From Ignavibacteriota bacterium (GTDB taxonomy: Bacteria > Bacteroidota > Ignavibacteria > Ignavibacteriales > Melioribacteraceae): a stretch of 48,559 nucleotides of DNA. The stretch spans positions 1-48,559 of the forward strand of contig JABFGH010000033.1 of NCBI GenBank assembly GCA_013112585.1, written 5' to 3'. Shown in pieces: positions 10,121 through 18,770 of this stretch. Every line of letters starts with the position of its first letter. The first letter of the stretch is position 1. The notes below the pieces were generated by a model. That model worked only from the letters and a program-made list of their open reading frames with translations. It did no database searches and was not told where the DNA came from. The position numbers and the translations under genes are program-made.

Positions 10121-11643
10121 GTAAAAATTCTTCCTCAAATAAAATTGGATTTTTCAGAAGTTTGATCTGGAAGCTCGGCGCAACTTTCTTTCTCATTCTT
10201 TTGGTCATCTCTGCAATTTACCTTTACATAGCTGTATGGACTGCCGAAATGTACTATCAGGAAACGAGTCAAAAATTAAACGCAGAAATTGCCCCGCACA
10301 TTGCCGCAGAGAATAAATGCTTTGTTGACGGCAAAGCGAATGATGAAGTTTTGAAAGGAGTTTTTCATGATGTAATGATTATCAATCCCAGTATTGAAGT
10401 TTACCTGCTTAACACGGAAGGAAAAATTTTAACCTACTTTGCACCGAACAAAAAAATTAAGCTGGATTATGTTCCGCTTGAACCAATACATGAATTCATT
10501 GAGAATAAAGGTGAATCTTTTGTAATGGGGCACGACCCCAAAGCCGAACATGGAGAAAAGTCATTCTCCGCAGCGGAAGTTTATGAAGGCTCGGAATTGA
10601 TGGGATACATTTATGTAATTCTTGAAGGTGAAGAATTTGTAAACGCATCTCAGCTTTTGCTCGGTAGTTACATTCTCCGTCTCGGTGCCCGCTCAATGAT
10701 AATCACTTTGATAGCCGCATTACTTATAAGCATAATTGCGCTTTCATTTATTACTCGCAATATGCGTAAAATGGTAACGGTAATACGTGAATTTCAAAAT
10801 GGCAATTTGAATGCAAGAGTAAAGCTGAAAGGAAAAAGTGAGTTAAACGAATTTGCAGATTCCTTTAATGATATGGCTGATACTATTGTTCAGAATGTTG
10901 AAGAGATGAAAACAATGGATAATTTGAGAAGAGAACTGGTTGCAAATGTTTCTCACGATCTGCGAACACCTCTCGCTACAATACAAGGCTACATCGAAAC
11001 AATTATGATGAAATCCGATTCACTCTCGAAAGAAGATAAAGAAAAATATATGCACACGATTTTCAGCAGTACGGAGAGATTGAAAAACCTTGTTGCAGAA
11101 TTATTTGAGCTTTCAAAATTAGAGGCTCGGGAAACAAAACCGAATCCTGAACCATTTTCCATTGCGGAGCTTGTGCAGGATGTGCAGCAGAAAAATTTGA
11201 TTATTGCCGAACCTAAAAATATTGAGCTAAAATTGGAATTCCCTTACGACCTTCCATTTGTTTATGCCGATATTGGAATGATGGAAAAGGTGCTGCAGAA
11301 TTTACTTGATAACGCAATGAAGTTTACTCCATCGGGCGGCAGTATTAAAATTAGTTTAAAATCTAAGAAAGATGAAATCCTTTTAAGTGTTGCTGATTCA
11401 GGTCCGGGAATAAAACCCGAAACACTGCCTCACATTTTTGAGCGATATCAAAAAGCTGAACGAACAAGTTTGGATGAAAAGAGCGGACTCGGATTAGGGC
11501 TGGCAATAGTTAAAAAAATATTGGAGGTGCACGATATAAATATTTTTGTGGAAAGCAGCGAGAATACCGGAACAGTATTCTCGTTCAGCCTTCCAAAGTA
11601 TAAAGGGAAAAGTGTTTCTGATAAAAAGTTGGAATATTCATAA
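10117..11643 (+). CDS. Membrane sensor histidine kinase, partner of the response regulator
   Basis: 508 residues. The ATGA overlap with the regulator shows translational coupling. TM1 is at ~20-42, an extracytoplasmic sensor covers ~43-190, TM2 is at ~193-213, and a HAMP linker covers ~214-268. In HisKA, His280 lies in VSHDLRTPLA. The ATPase domain has an N box (QNLLDNAMKFTP), a G1 box (ADSGPGI) and a G2 box (GLGLGLAIVKK). The sensor is of no recognised type. Its stop is nine bases from the convergent stop of the VWA protein gene. Confidence 0.95.
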   Translation: MSKNSSSNKIGFFRSLIWKLGATFFLILLVISAIYLYIAVWTAEMYYQETSQKLNAEIAPHIAAENKCFVDGKANDEVLKGVFHDVMIINPSIEVYLLNTEGKILTYFAPNKKIKLDYVPLEPIHEFIENKGESFVMGHDPKAEHGEKSFSAAEVYEGSELMGYIYVILEGEEFVNASQLLLGSYILRLGARSMIITLIAALLISIIALSFITRNMRKMVTVIREFQNGNLNARVKLKGKSELNEFADSFNDMADTIVQNVEEMKTMDNLRRELVANVSHDLRTPLATIQGYIETIMMKSDSLSKEDKEKYMHTIFSSTERLKNLVAELFELSKLEARETKPNPEPFSIAELVQDVQQKNLIIAEPKNIELKLEFPYDLPFVYADIGMMEKVLQNLLDNAMKFTPSGGSIKISLKSKKDEILLSVADSGPGIKPETLPHIFERYQKAERTSLDEKSGLGLGLAIVKKILEVHDINIFVESSENTGTVFSFSLPKYKGKSVSDKKLEYS

Positions 11644-11651
11644 AAATTTCA

Positions 11652-13514
11652 TCAATCCACCAAATACGCTTCTTGCTGCTTATTCTCGCTTAGCATCGAT
11701 GCTCTTTCAACAAGAGTTAAGAACTCTTTTCGATAACTGTATTGATCCTTACCCATGGAAGATTCAGCTAGCGTTTTTATTGAATTATAGTTTGCATCAC
11801 CCTTAAATTCAGAATCTCTTAAAACCATTGCAAACTGAGCCACTGCTGATGAGAACCTAAAATTATCTGAGGTTTTTGAGAATGCTGTGCTCTCATCATT
11901 TAAAACACTTACAATTTCCTTGCTTTTTGCTCCATCAGGTTCCTTGTATCTGATCTTTACAGTTAAAACTTCATCGGAGTTGTAAGCATCATCTTTAATT
12001 TTGGTGTCCTGATATTTCAAATCATTTGAGCTTTCAGAATTGCCCTTTGCAGGAACAACTTCATAAAGTGCTGTTACAGTATGCCCGGCACCAATTTCGC
12101 CGGCATCTTTTTTATCATCGGTAAAATCTTTGTCATCCAGTTTTCTATTCTCGTATCCAATTAGTCTGTATGATTCTATCTTAGCCGGATTAAATTCAAC
12201 TTGAATTTTTACATCTTTAGCAATAGTAAAAAGAGTTGATGTAATTTCATTTACCAATACTTTTTTTGCTTCCAAAATATTATCAATGTAAGCGTGATTC
12301 CCATTTCCTCTATCTGCTAATTCCTGCAGCCTATCATCCTTGTAGTTACCCATTCCAAAGCCAAGCACAGTAAGGAAAATTCCGTCATCACGTTTTTCTT
12401 CAATAAATCTTACCAGCTCTGATGTGCTTGAAATCCCAACATTAAAGTCACCATCAGTCGCTAATATCACTCTATTGTTTCCATCTTCAATAAAATTTTC
12501 TTTTGCAATATTATATGCAAGTTGAATTCCAGCTCCGCCTGCAGTACTTCCTCCGGCTCGCAGTTTTTCTAATGAATTTATTATTGTACTTTTTTCGTCA
12601 GCTGAAGTTGATGGAAGAACAAGTCCCGCACTGCCGGCATAAACTGCAATCGCAACTTTGTCTTCAGGATTTAATTGTTCAACAAGCAGTTTAAATGATT
12701 TTTTTAGCAGCGGCAGTTTTTTCGGACTATTCATCGAACCGGAAACATCCAAAAGGAACACGAGGTTGCTCGGCTTCTGCTCTTCTTTTGAAAGCATTTT
12801 TCCCTGCAGTCCAATATGCACAAGATTGTTCTCTTTATTCCACGGGCATTCTGAATATTCTAAATTAATAGAAAGCGGGTCATCGCCATCAGGCTGCTTA
12901 TAATCGTAAGAAAAATAATTTATGAATTCTTCAGTTCTCACTGCATCTTTGTATGGAAGCTGATCCTGCATTAAAAATCTTCTAGCGTTAGAGTAAGAGG
13001 CTCCGTCAATATCTGCGGCAAATGTGGAAAGCGGTTTTTTGATAACATTGAAAAATCCGCTCTCATCGATTTTTGAGTATTCTTCTGTGTTGTGGGGTTG
13101 ATATAATTCATTAGTACCGCCGATTGTATATGCCATTGATTTATTGACTGATATGTTTGGAGAGGCCATATCAGCAATCACAGCAATTTCTTCAACCGTA
13201 AACCCCTCACCACGCAATTTAAAGTCAATAACAGTTGATTGATTCTTTTTAACAATAACTTTTTTAATTGTCATTGAAGCATAGCCAACATAACTTGCTT
13301 TTAAAGTGTAGTTGCCAACGGGAACTTTTTCAATCTTGTAATAACCGTCAACGTCAGTGGCTGTAACAAGTTTTGTATTCACGATTAAAATGTTTGCGCC
13401 AATTAAAGGGGAACCGGTTTCCAAATCTGTAACTCTGCCTTTAATAACTCCATAATCCTCAGCATTAATGCCGGTAAATAAAAGTACAAAAAGTAAAACT
13501 GTTAACTTTTTCAT
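11652..13514 (-). CDS. YfbK-like von Willebrand factor A protein with CarboxypepD_reg domain
   Basis: About 620 residues. The start at 13514 (MKKLTVLLFVLL) has GAGGTGG just upstream; the longer reading frame to 13553 is rejected. A signal peptide is followed by a carboxypeptidase-regulatory-like beta domain (GVIKGRVTDLETGSPLIGAN ... VGYAS) at ~20-105. Next come the YfbK N-terminal region (NTEEYSKI..F, then SNARRFL) and the VWA domain with MIDAS residues DVSGSMN, GGSTAGG and ATDGDFN. The typical YfbK C-terminal part closes the protein. Family members are envelope-associated adhesion or scaffold proteins; the ligand is unknown. Confidence 0.9.
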   Translation of the reverse strand: MKKLTVLLFVLLFTGINAEDYGVIKGRVTDLETGSPLIGANILIVNTKLVTATDVDGYYKIEKVPVGNYTLKASYVGYASMTIKKVIVKKNQSTVIDFKLRGEGFTVEEIAVIADMASPNISVNKSMAYTIGGTNELYQPHNTEEYSKIDESGFFNVIKKPLSTFAADIDGASYSNARRFLMQDQLPYKDAVRTEEFINYFSYDYKQPDGDDPLSINLEYSECPWNKENNLVHIGLQGKMLSKEEQKPSNLVFLLDVSGSMNSPKKLPLLKKSFKLLVEQLNPEDKVAIAVYAGSAGLVLPSTSADEKSTIINSLEKLRAGGSTAGGAGIQLAYNIAKENFIEDGNNRVILATDGDFNVGISSTSELVRFIEEKRDDGIFLTVLGFGMGNYKDDRLQELADRGNGNHAYIDNILEAKKVLVNEITSTLFTIAKDVKIQVEFNPAKIESYRLIGYENRKLDDKDFTDDKKDAGEIGAGHTVTALYEVVPAKGNSESSNDLKYQDTKIKDDAYNSDEVLTVKIRYKEPDGAKSKEIVSVLNDESTAFSKTSDNFRFSSAVAQFAMVLRDSEFKGDANYNSIKTLAESSMGKDQYSYRKEFLTLVERASMLSENKQQEAYLVD

Positions 13515-13788
13515 AACCACCTCATTGTGTTTGAAAAATAGTGACAGAGTCACAAATACGTTAAATACTTTGATGTTAAATTTTTACAACATTTAACCCT
13601 TGAATAATAATCTAATCGCATTTTTTTATAATTCAACCCCAAGAATGGGTACTTTGTTTCAATTAAAAATTTTAAAAGATATGCCGCTATGTGAAATAAC
13701 TGTAAAATCCTGCAACCATTTTACAATCTGTAAGTCTAAACTTAAATGAAGAAAAAAATTAATCTGTCAATTGAGAAGGAGAATAAAA

Positions 13789-14568
13789 ATGAAATTCAAA
13801 AGTGTATTAGTAATTTTAACGCTGCTTTTATTTTGTGCATCAATGCTTACCGCTCAGCAATTCCGTGAACGGAACGAAACTTTTGAGCTGGACAAAAACG
13901 GCAAGGTTGTAATTGACACTTATAAAGGAAGCATCAAAGTTGATACATGGGATAAGGAAGAGGTAAAGGTTTACGTTAAAATCACTGCTGATGAAAGCTG
14001 GAACGGAACCGACCCCGAGGATCAGTTAAAAGAAGTAAAAATAAAATTCAAATCAAATGATGATGCTCTTTATATTGAATCGGATTACAAAAACACCTCT
14101 TCATCATGGTTCGGTTCGCAAACGAGAGCATTAGTAAATTACGTTATTACAATGCCGCGTAACGCAAATTTATTTGTTGATGATTATAAATCCGACTCGG
14201 AAATAAGCGGATTGAATTCCGATATTAGTTTTGAGACCTATAAGGGTGATCTCGTTTTATCAAATTTTGAAGGCGCACTGGATATTGAAACTTACAAAGG
14301 CGATATAAGAATTGATGTGGATAAATTATTAGGCGACAGCAGTTTTGAAACTTATAAAGGTAGAATAACGGTTTCTCTTCCCTCCTCAACCGCATTTACT
14401 CTGGATGCCGATATGGGTCGCAAAGGCGATTTAGACTCCGATTTTGAAATAACCTATAAAGGGAAAGCTAAACGAAACCGCGATGTTGTTAAAGGTGATG
14501 TGAACGGCGGCGGACACAAAATTGAATTTGAAACTTACAAGGGTGATCTGAAACTTGTAAGTAAATAG
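13789..14568 (+). CDS. Exported beta-repeat protein, DUF4097-like, with TYKG repeats
   Basis: 259 residues from the start at 13789, which has AAGGAG seven bases upstream. Signal peptide MKFKSVLVILTLLLF..TAQ. The rest is built from short beta-strand repeats marked by TYKG: DTYKGSI, FETYKGDL, IETYKGDI, FETYKGRI, EITYKGKA and FETYKGDL, plus a decayed DDYKSD. This matches the DUF4097/adhesin-like beta-helix proteins found in many FCB genomes. It is probably periplasmic or surface-exposed. A terminator follows. It diverges from the VWA gene across a ~270-base promoter region. Confidence 0.85.
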   Translation: MKFKSVLVILTLLLFCASMLTAQQFRERNETFELDKNGKVVIDTYKGSIKVDTWDKEEVKVYVKITADESWNGTDPEDQLKEVKIKFKSNDDALYIESDYKNTSSSWFGSQTRALVNYVITMPRNANLFVDDYKSDSEISGLNSDISFETYKGDLVLSNFEGALDIETYKGDIRIDVDKLLGDSSFETYKGRITVSLPSSTAFTLDADMGRKGDLDSDFEITYKGKAKRNRDVVKGDVNGGGHKIEFETYKGDLKLVSK

Positions 14569-14594
14569 TTTATAACGCATTAGCTATAACAATA

Positions 14595-14622
14595 AAAGGC
14601 GATCAATGATCGTCTTTTTTTT
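14595..14622 (+). terminator. Terminator after the TYKG-repeat protein gene
   Basis: An 11-bp stem (AAAGGCGATCA / TGATCGTCTTT, one G-T wobble) with a one-base loop as drawn is followed by a run of T. It starts 26 bases after the stop codon. Confidence 0.85.
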
Positions 14623-14714
14623 ATTTTATTTATAAGGTCAGCAAATCTTATTTCACATTCCTTTAACAGGTAAATATTTCCAAAAATTCATATAAACGGG
14701 GTGAAATTTTTGAA

Positions 14715-14822
14715 ATGATATTTTCAAATAGATTATTTAGATTATTTTTCTTCATTATATTACTCGGAATAATAATTGCGTACAGTAAATTGTTTTTTTA
14801 TTTAACAATAAAAGGTATTTGA
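14715..14822 (+). CDS. Possible 35-residue single-membrane-span small protein
   Basis: ATG at 14715, stop TGA at 14820-14822, one base before the ATG of the next gene. The peptide begins MIFSNRLFRLFFF and has one strong hydrophobic segment (FFFIILLGIIIAY) flanked by basic residues. A GGGGTG lies about eleven bases before the start. The near-overlap with the lipoprotein gene suggests translational coupling. It could equally be a chance ORF in T-rich leader DNA. Confidence 0.35.
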   Translation: MIFSNRLFRLFFFIILLGIIIAYSKLFFYLTIKGI

Positions 14823-14823
14823 T

Positions 14824-15657
14824 ATGATTTTTATGCGAGATTTAAGAATAATTTTTATAACACTGATCACCATAACTCTTCTTATTTCATGTAAAGAAGA
14901 TGATCCAACACAACCGCAAGAACAAGCACCGGATATTCCTCCGCAATCAACATTTGTAATGGATTTTACTGCTTTCCCGGATACCGCCAGCCCTGCAGCA
15001 TTTCAAAAGGCAAATGCTGATACAATTGAATTCGGCAATTGGGGATGGGCTTATGGTAATGCTGTTGTTTGGAAAGCGGTTATAGATATTACATTAGCTG
15101 TTCCAAGACTTTCTTTTATTGCTGCGTTCAGCCAAGAGCCTGTTCAGCAGGAAGATGGATCGTGGCTCTGGTCATATAATGTAAATGTACTTGGAGTAAT
15201 ACATACCGCTAAACTTTACGGTACAACAACGACTCAAGGAGTTGAATGGAAAATGCTGCTTTCGAGAGATGGCGGGTACCAGGATTTTGAGTGGTACACT
15301 GGATTTTCAAATCTGCCTCTAACTCAAGGTTCATGGACACTTAATAAGGATCCAAATGATCCGGTTCCTTTTTTACAAATTGATTGGAACAGAAACCCGG
15401 TTGATGAAACAGCAGATATTAAGTACACAAATATAATCCCTAACGATCCTGAAAACGGCGGCTACATTTTTTACGGAAAAACAACCAACGTTCCTTTCAA
15501 CGCATTTTATGATATTTTTAATAAAGGAAAAAACAATCACACTAATGTTGAATGGAATTTAGAATCCCATAATGGAAGGGTTAACGATCCAATGCATTTT
15601 GGCGATACCGACTGGCACTGCTGGGATGAAAATTTATTGAATATTGTTTGCCCTTAA
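14824..15657 (+). CDS. Lipoprotein of unknown function
   Basis: 277 residues with a signal peptide and lipobox LLISC (Cys23), followed by an acidic/Pro linker (KEDDPTQPQEQ). The mature domain is rich in Trp and aromatic residues (WGWAYGN, SWLWSYNV, DFEWYTG, TDWHCWDE) and beta-rich. It has two Cys near the C-terminus. I do not recognise the family. It is probably displayed on the outer membrane. A small ORF ends one base upstream and a terminator follows. Confidence 0.7.
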   Translation: MIFMRDLRIIFITLITITLLISCKEDDPTQPQEQAPDIPPQSTFVMDFTAFPDTASPAAFQKANADTIEFGNWGWAYGNAVVWKAVIDITLAVPRLSFIAAFSQEPVQQEDGSWLWSYNVNVLGVIHTAKLYGTTTTQGVEWKMLLSRDGGYQDFEWYTGFSNLPLTQGSWTLNKDPNDPVPFLQIDWNRNPVDETADIKYTNIIPNDPENGGYIFYGKTTNVPFNAFYDIFNKGKNNHTNVEWNLESHNGRVNDPMHFGDTDWHCWDENLLNIVCP

Positions 15658-15684
15658 TTTATTAATTCAAATTATATTTTGAAT

Positions 15685-15728
15685 AATGCCTGCACAATTA
15701 ATTTAAATTTTGCGGGCATTTTATTTTT
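15685..15728 (+). terminator. Terminator after the Trp-rich lipoprotein gene
   Basis: Stem AATGCCTGCA / TGCGGGCATT (one mismatch or wobble) with a 16-base AT loop, followed by a T-rich run. It begins 27 bases after the stop codon and lies between convergent genes. Confidence 0.75.
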
Positions 15729-15769
15729 TTGAGCAATACTTTTACGGAAGATTAGTTATTCGAAGAAGA

Positions 15770-17134
15770 TTATTTAAGGTTACTATTTGTGTTTATATTC
15801 ATGGTAAACGTTGTGCCCTTGCCCTGCTTACTTTCAACTTTTAATTGAGCGCTATTTACATCACAATATTTTTTTACCAAAGCTAAACCAAGTCCGCTTC
15901 CTTCATATTTGCGTGAGTACCCCGCAGTTTCTTGACTAAACTTTTCAAATAATTTTGGAAGATATTCTTCTGAGATGCCAATGCCTGTATCTATTATAGA
16001 AATGATGCAGTTATTATTTACTAATTTTGTGCTAATTGTTATTCCACCGTTATCTGTATATTTAATCGCGTTATCAATCAAATTAGAAATTGCCTGCGAT
16101 AGTGCGTAGCGATCTCCCTCGAACTGAATATCGTTTTCAATATCACAATCAATTTGTAAATATAATTTTTTTGAAATTGCTGCTTGCTCAAACTCTTTAT
16201 GTAAAGGCATAATTATATCCTTTGCAACAGCAATAAACTCAAAGTGCGGTTCATAAGAACCCGCTTCAATTGCTGAAAGATTTAATATTAGATCAATAGT
16301 TCTAATTAATCTTGCAGAGGCTTTACTAATTGATCCAAAGCTGTCTTCAAGTTCATCAGGTAGTTTATCCTTAAATTCTCTTTCAAGTAACGAACTGTAA
16401 TTTAATATTGTGTTTATGGGAGTTCTAATTTCGTGAGACATTTGTGCAAGGAATTCAGATTTTAATCTATCGGCTTCTTCAGCTTTTTCTTTTGCCGCTG
16501 TAAGTGCAATGTCTTTTCGTTCAAGTTCATTTACTTTTTCTCTTAGTGATGCATTCTTTTCATAAACAGCACTTAAAAGCTTGCCCTTAATATGTTCGAA
16601 CGTATATGAAATAAAAACTATTGCTGAATAAATTCCAATATACCGCAATTGAAATTCCAAACCGAGTTGCTTATACACAGAAATTGTAAAAAGTAAAATG
16701 ACAGCAGTTATTAAAAATATTAGGGCAATTACAAGACCTGTTCTTTTTCCAAAAAAGAACAGTGCGCCTAAAGGATAGAGAAGAGTCCAGACATATCCAA
16801 AATTTGATATTCCCCCGGTTGTAATAATATAAAGCAGATGCACACCTAAAAATGAAGCATACAGATAAGAGATCAATTCCTGATTAAAGTTTTTTCTTAA
16901 ATAGATTGTTAAGATAGTATAAACAATAAACCCGGTTGCATTAAATACAGCAATATCATATACACCTTTATTAAAAGAGATAAACCCGAATGTAATCATG
17001 ACAAGTGCTGAAAAAACGAGAATCACAAAAAGTAAAATGCCGCGGCTGTTCTCAATGTAATCTTCTAATTCCTTAGAATAAATTTTAGGAATTTTAAGGA
17101 ACTTGCCGATATACTTTTTGATCAAATTTCGCAT
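15770..17134 (-). CDS. Orphan sensor histidine kinase with six membrane helices
   Basis: 454 residues. Six membrane helices lie in ~33-182 and form an integral membrane sensor with almost no extracytoplasmic loops. A coiled coil covers ~185-225. HisKA has His234 in QMSHEIRTPIN. The ATPase domain carries NLIDNAIKYTDNGG, DTGIGI and GSGLGLALVKKY. No response regulator is adjacent. It is a paralogue of the kinase at 38682-40082, with the same coiled-coil/kinase layout and similar C-terminal halves. The start lacks a clear Shine-Dalgarno sequence. Confidence 0.92.
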   Translation of the reverse strand: MRNLIKKYIGKFLKIPKIYSKELEDYIENSRGILLFVILVFSALVMITFGFISFNKGVYDIAVFNATGFIVYTILTIYLRKNFNQELISYLYASFLGVHLLYIITTGGISNFGYVWTLLYPLGALFFFGKRTGLVIALIFLITAVILLFTISVYKQLGLEFQLRYIGIYSAIVFISYTFEHIKGKLLSAVYEKNASLREKVNELERKDIALTAAKEKAEEADRLKSEFLAQMSHEIRTPINTILNYSSLLEREFKDKLPDELEDSFGSISKASARLIRTIDLILNLSAIEAGSYEPHFEFIAVAKDIIMPLHKEFEQAAISKKLYLQIDCDIENDIQFEGDRYALSQAISNLIDNAIKYTDNGGITISTKLVNNNCIISIIDTGIGISEEYLPKLFEKFSQETAGYSRKYEGSGLGLALVKKYCDVNSAQLKVESKQGKGTTFTMNINTNSNLK

Positions 17135-17318
17135 CGAGGTGTGAGTTTATTTTTTGTTGCTCAATTTTAATAATATATTTTTATTGAACAAAGACATTCT
17201 TTACTATTGAATAATTATTTTTAATTCTTGTTGCATTTTATATCAGGATTTGTTGAATTGAGTTAGTACAAAAAAAACTTGATTAAAATTTTTTAGAAAA
17301 ATAAAAACGAGTTGCAAA

Positions 17319-17717
17319 ATGAGCATTAAAGAAAAATTTCTAGGACCCAAATCCAAGTATGATGAAAGCATTCCCTACACTTATATGGCGCGTGTGTATG
17401 CACTTGAAGGCGATAATGAAATTTACAGCGATTCATTTTCCGATACTATTTGCGGATTGATTGAATACCTTGATGAGCATAAAATTGAGCCTTCTTCGGT
17501 TAAACTATTTGGAATTTACAAAAAGAAAAGTCTGCCGCTTGATGTAAAATACTGCATCGATGAAAAAAACAACTGGTTAAAACGACCGAACATCTGCCGC
17601 TCAATTGAAAACCATTACAAGGAATCTATGGAAGAGCAATACAAAGGTCATGTTGAAATTGGTGAATGCGATTATGAAGATCGTGATCGCAAGGCAAATG
17701 GTGTTTATCGTGATTGA
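17319..17717 (+). CDS. Small conserved-looking cytoplasmic protein, unknown
   Basis: 132 residues, no signal peptide or membrane segment, rich in charged residues and Tyr. It has an N-terminal MSIKEKFLGPKSKYD, a central YTYMARVYALEGD strand and a C-terminal half with three Cys. I do not recognise the family, and only weak translation signals precede the ATG. Codon use is ordinary for the region and the ORF is clean. A MITE-like repeat begins 22 bases after its stop. Confidence 0.6.
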   Translation: MSIKEKFLGPKSKYDESIPYTYMARVYALEGDNEIYSDSFSDTICGLIEYLDEHKIEPSSVKLFGIYKKKSLPLDVKYCIDEKNNWLKRPNICRSIENHYKESMEEQYKGHVEIGECDYEDRDRKANGVYRD

Positions 17718-17739
17718 GTCTCTTCGGCTTTTTGTTATT

Positions 17740-17893
17740 GAAACATTTGAATAACATATGTTTTGTCATTGCGATCCCGATGTTCTCTATGGGAGAAGCA
17801 ATCTGCCAAAAGTTAAAGATTGCCACACTCCGATATAAAGCATCGGAGTTCGCAATGACACGAACAAGTTTTGTTTAGAAATTATTTAAAGAC
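17740..17893. mobile_element. MITE-like element, copy 1
   Basis: 154 bases. The left end is GAAACATTTGAATAACATATG..GTCATTGC. The right end is GCAATGACACGAACAAG..ATTATTTAAAGAC, an imperfect inverted repeat of the left end. The interior holds a perfect 7-bp hairpin (CTCCGAT / ATCGGAG, 17828-17848). The right end abuts the stop codon of the barrel gene at 17894. The ends match copy 2 at 20038-20210 while the interiors differ. There is no ORF, so it is non-autonomous or a REP-type repeat. Confidence 0.75.
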
Positions 17894-18745
17894 TTATAAG
17901 AGTTTAAAAAACACTCCAAATCTGTAAGCAATGCCGGAAACAACATTCTCAGCTCGTGTTGCAGTTACCGCGCCTGCATTTACTCCAAGTGATTCGTTAA
18001 AACTATAAACTATTTCGGGACCAAAAACCAAATACTGCTGGTTGTTTGCGAAGAGTCCACCTGCTCCGCCCAGAACTGCATCAACACCATTTCGTAAAGT
18101 CTCTACTCCGTTTGCCTTCATAATAAAAATAAATTTTTGAAATGAGTATCCGAACTCAACATTGTAACGCACTTCATCGGAATAGCCTTCTACCCGGTTA
18201 TTAAATCCAACATCGGCAGAAAAGTAAAACGGTCCTGAAAACGAATGCCCTATACCCACAGCCAACTGCTGATTCCATTCACCGTCACCGGTGTAGAGTC
18301 CGTTCTTCTGTTCAGTATCTCCAACGGGAATTCCGAAAGATAAACTAACACTTAATACTGTTGAGCCGAATTTTGCTATGCCGTATTTCAATCCAATATC
18401 AAAATCGGAAATACCGTTTTTTGAATCGCCGCCAAACAACTCAGTACCGGAATTTATTCCTTCAACGCGGTTCAGTGTTATTCTTCTAAAAAAAGGAATT
18501 GACCCGATCACTGTTAGATCATTTGTAATTCCATATTCGCCATAAAAAGTAACAGTGTAATCACCGAGAGTCGTTATATCAATTTTATTTCCACCAGGTT
18601 CGTAAAATTGGTTTGCTCGTAATATTTGACTCCCGATTTGAAAATATCCTTTTCCCTTTTGCTGTGTCCAAGCACCTGCAGTTAAACTTTTACTAAATAA
18701 AAAAATAAATATAATTGAAAAAAGCATGACCAAATATTTCTTCAT
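17894..18745 (-). CDS. Outer-membrane beta-barrel protein
   Basis: About 283 residues from the start at 18745, which has a GGAG nine bases upstream. Signal peptide MKKYLVMLFSIIFIFLF..TAG. The mature part alternates hydrophobic and polar residues in strand-length blocks (YFQIGSQIL, YTVTFYGEYGITND, FDIGLKYGIAKFG). It ends in an aromatic/hydrophobic strand (RFGVFFKLL), as expected for an outer-membrane barrel of the transporter-like type. It lies 25 bases after the Big2-DM13 lipoprotein gene on the same strand, so the two are probably one operon. Confidence 0.8.
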   Translation of the reverse strand: MKKYLVMLFSIIFIFLFSKSLTAGAWTQQKGKGYFQIGSQILRANQFYEPGGNKIDITTLGDYTVTFYGEYGITNDLTVIGSIPFFRRITLNRVEGINSGTELFGGDSKNGISDFDIGLKYGIAKFGSTVLSVSLSFGIPVGDTEQKNGLYTGDGEWNQQLAVGIGHSFSGPFYFSADVGFNNRVEGYSDEVRYNVEFGYSFQKFIFIMKANGVETLRNGVDAVLGGAGGLFANNQQYLVFGPEIVYSFNESLGVNAGAVTATRAENVVSGIAYRFGVFFKLL

Positions 18746-18770
18746 TATTCTAAACTCCATATCAAAATTT

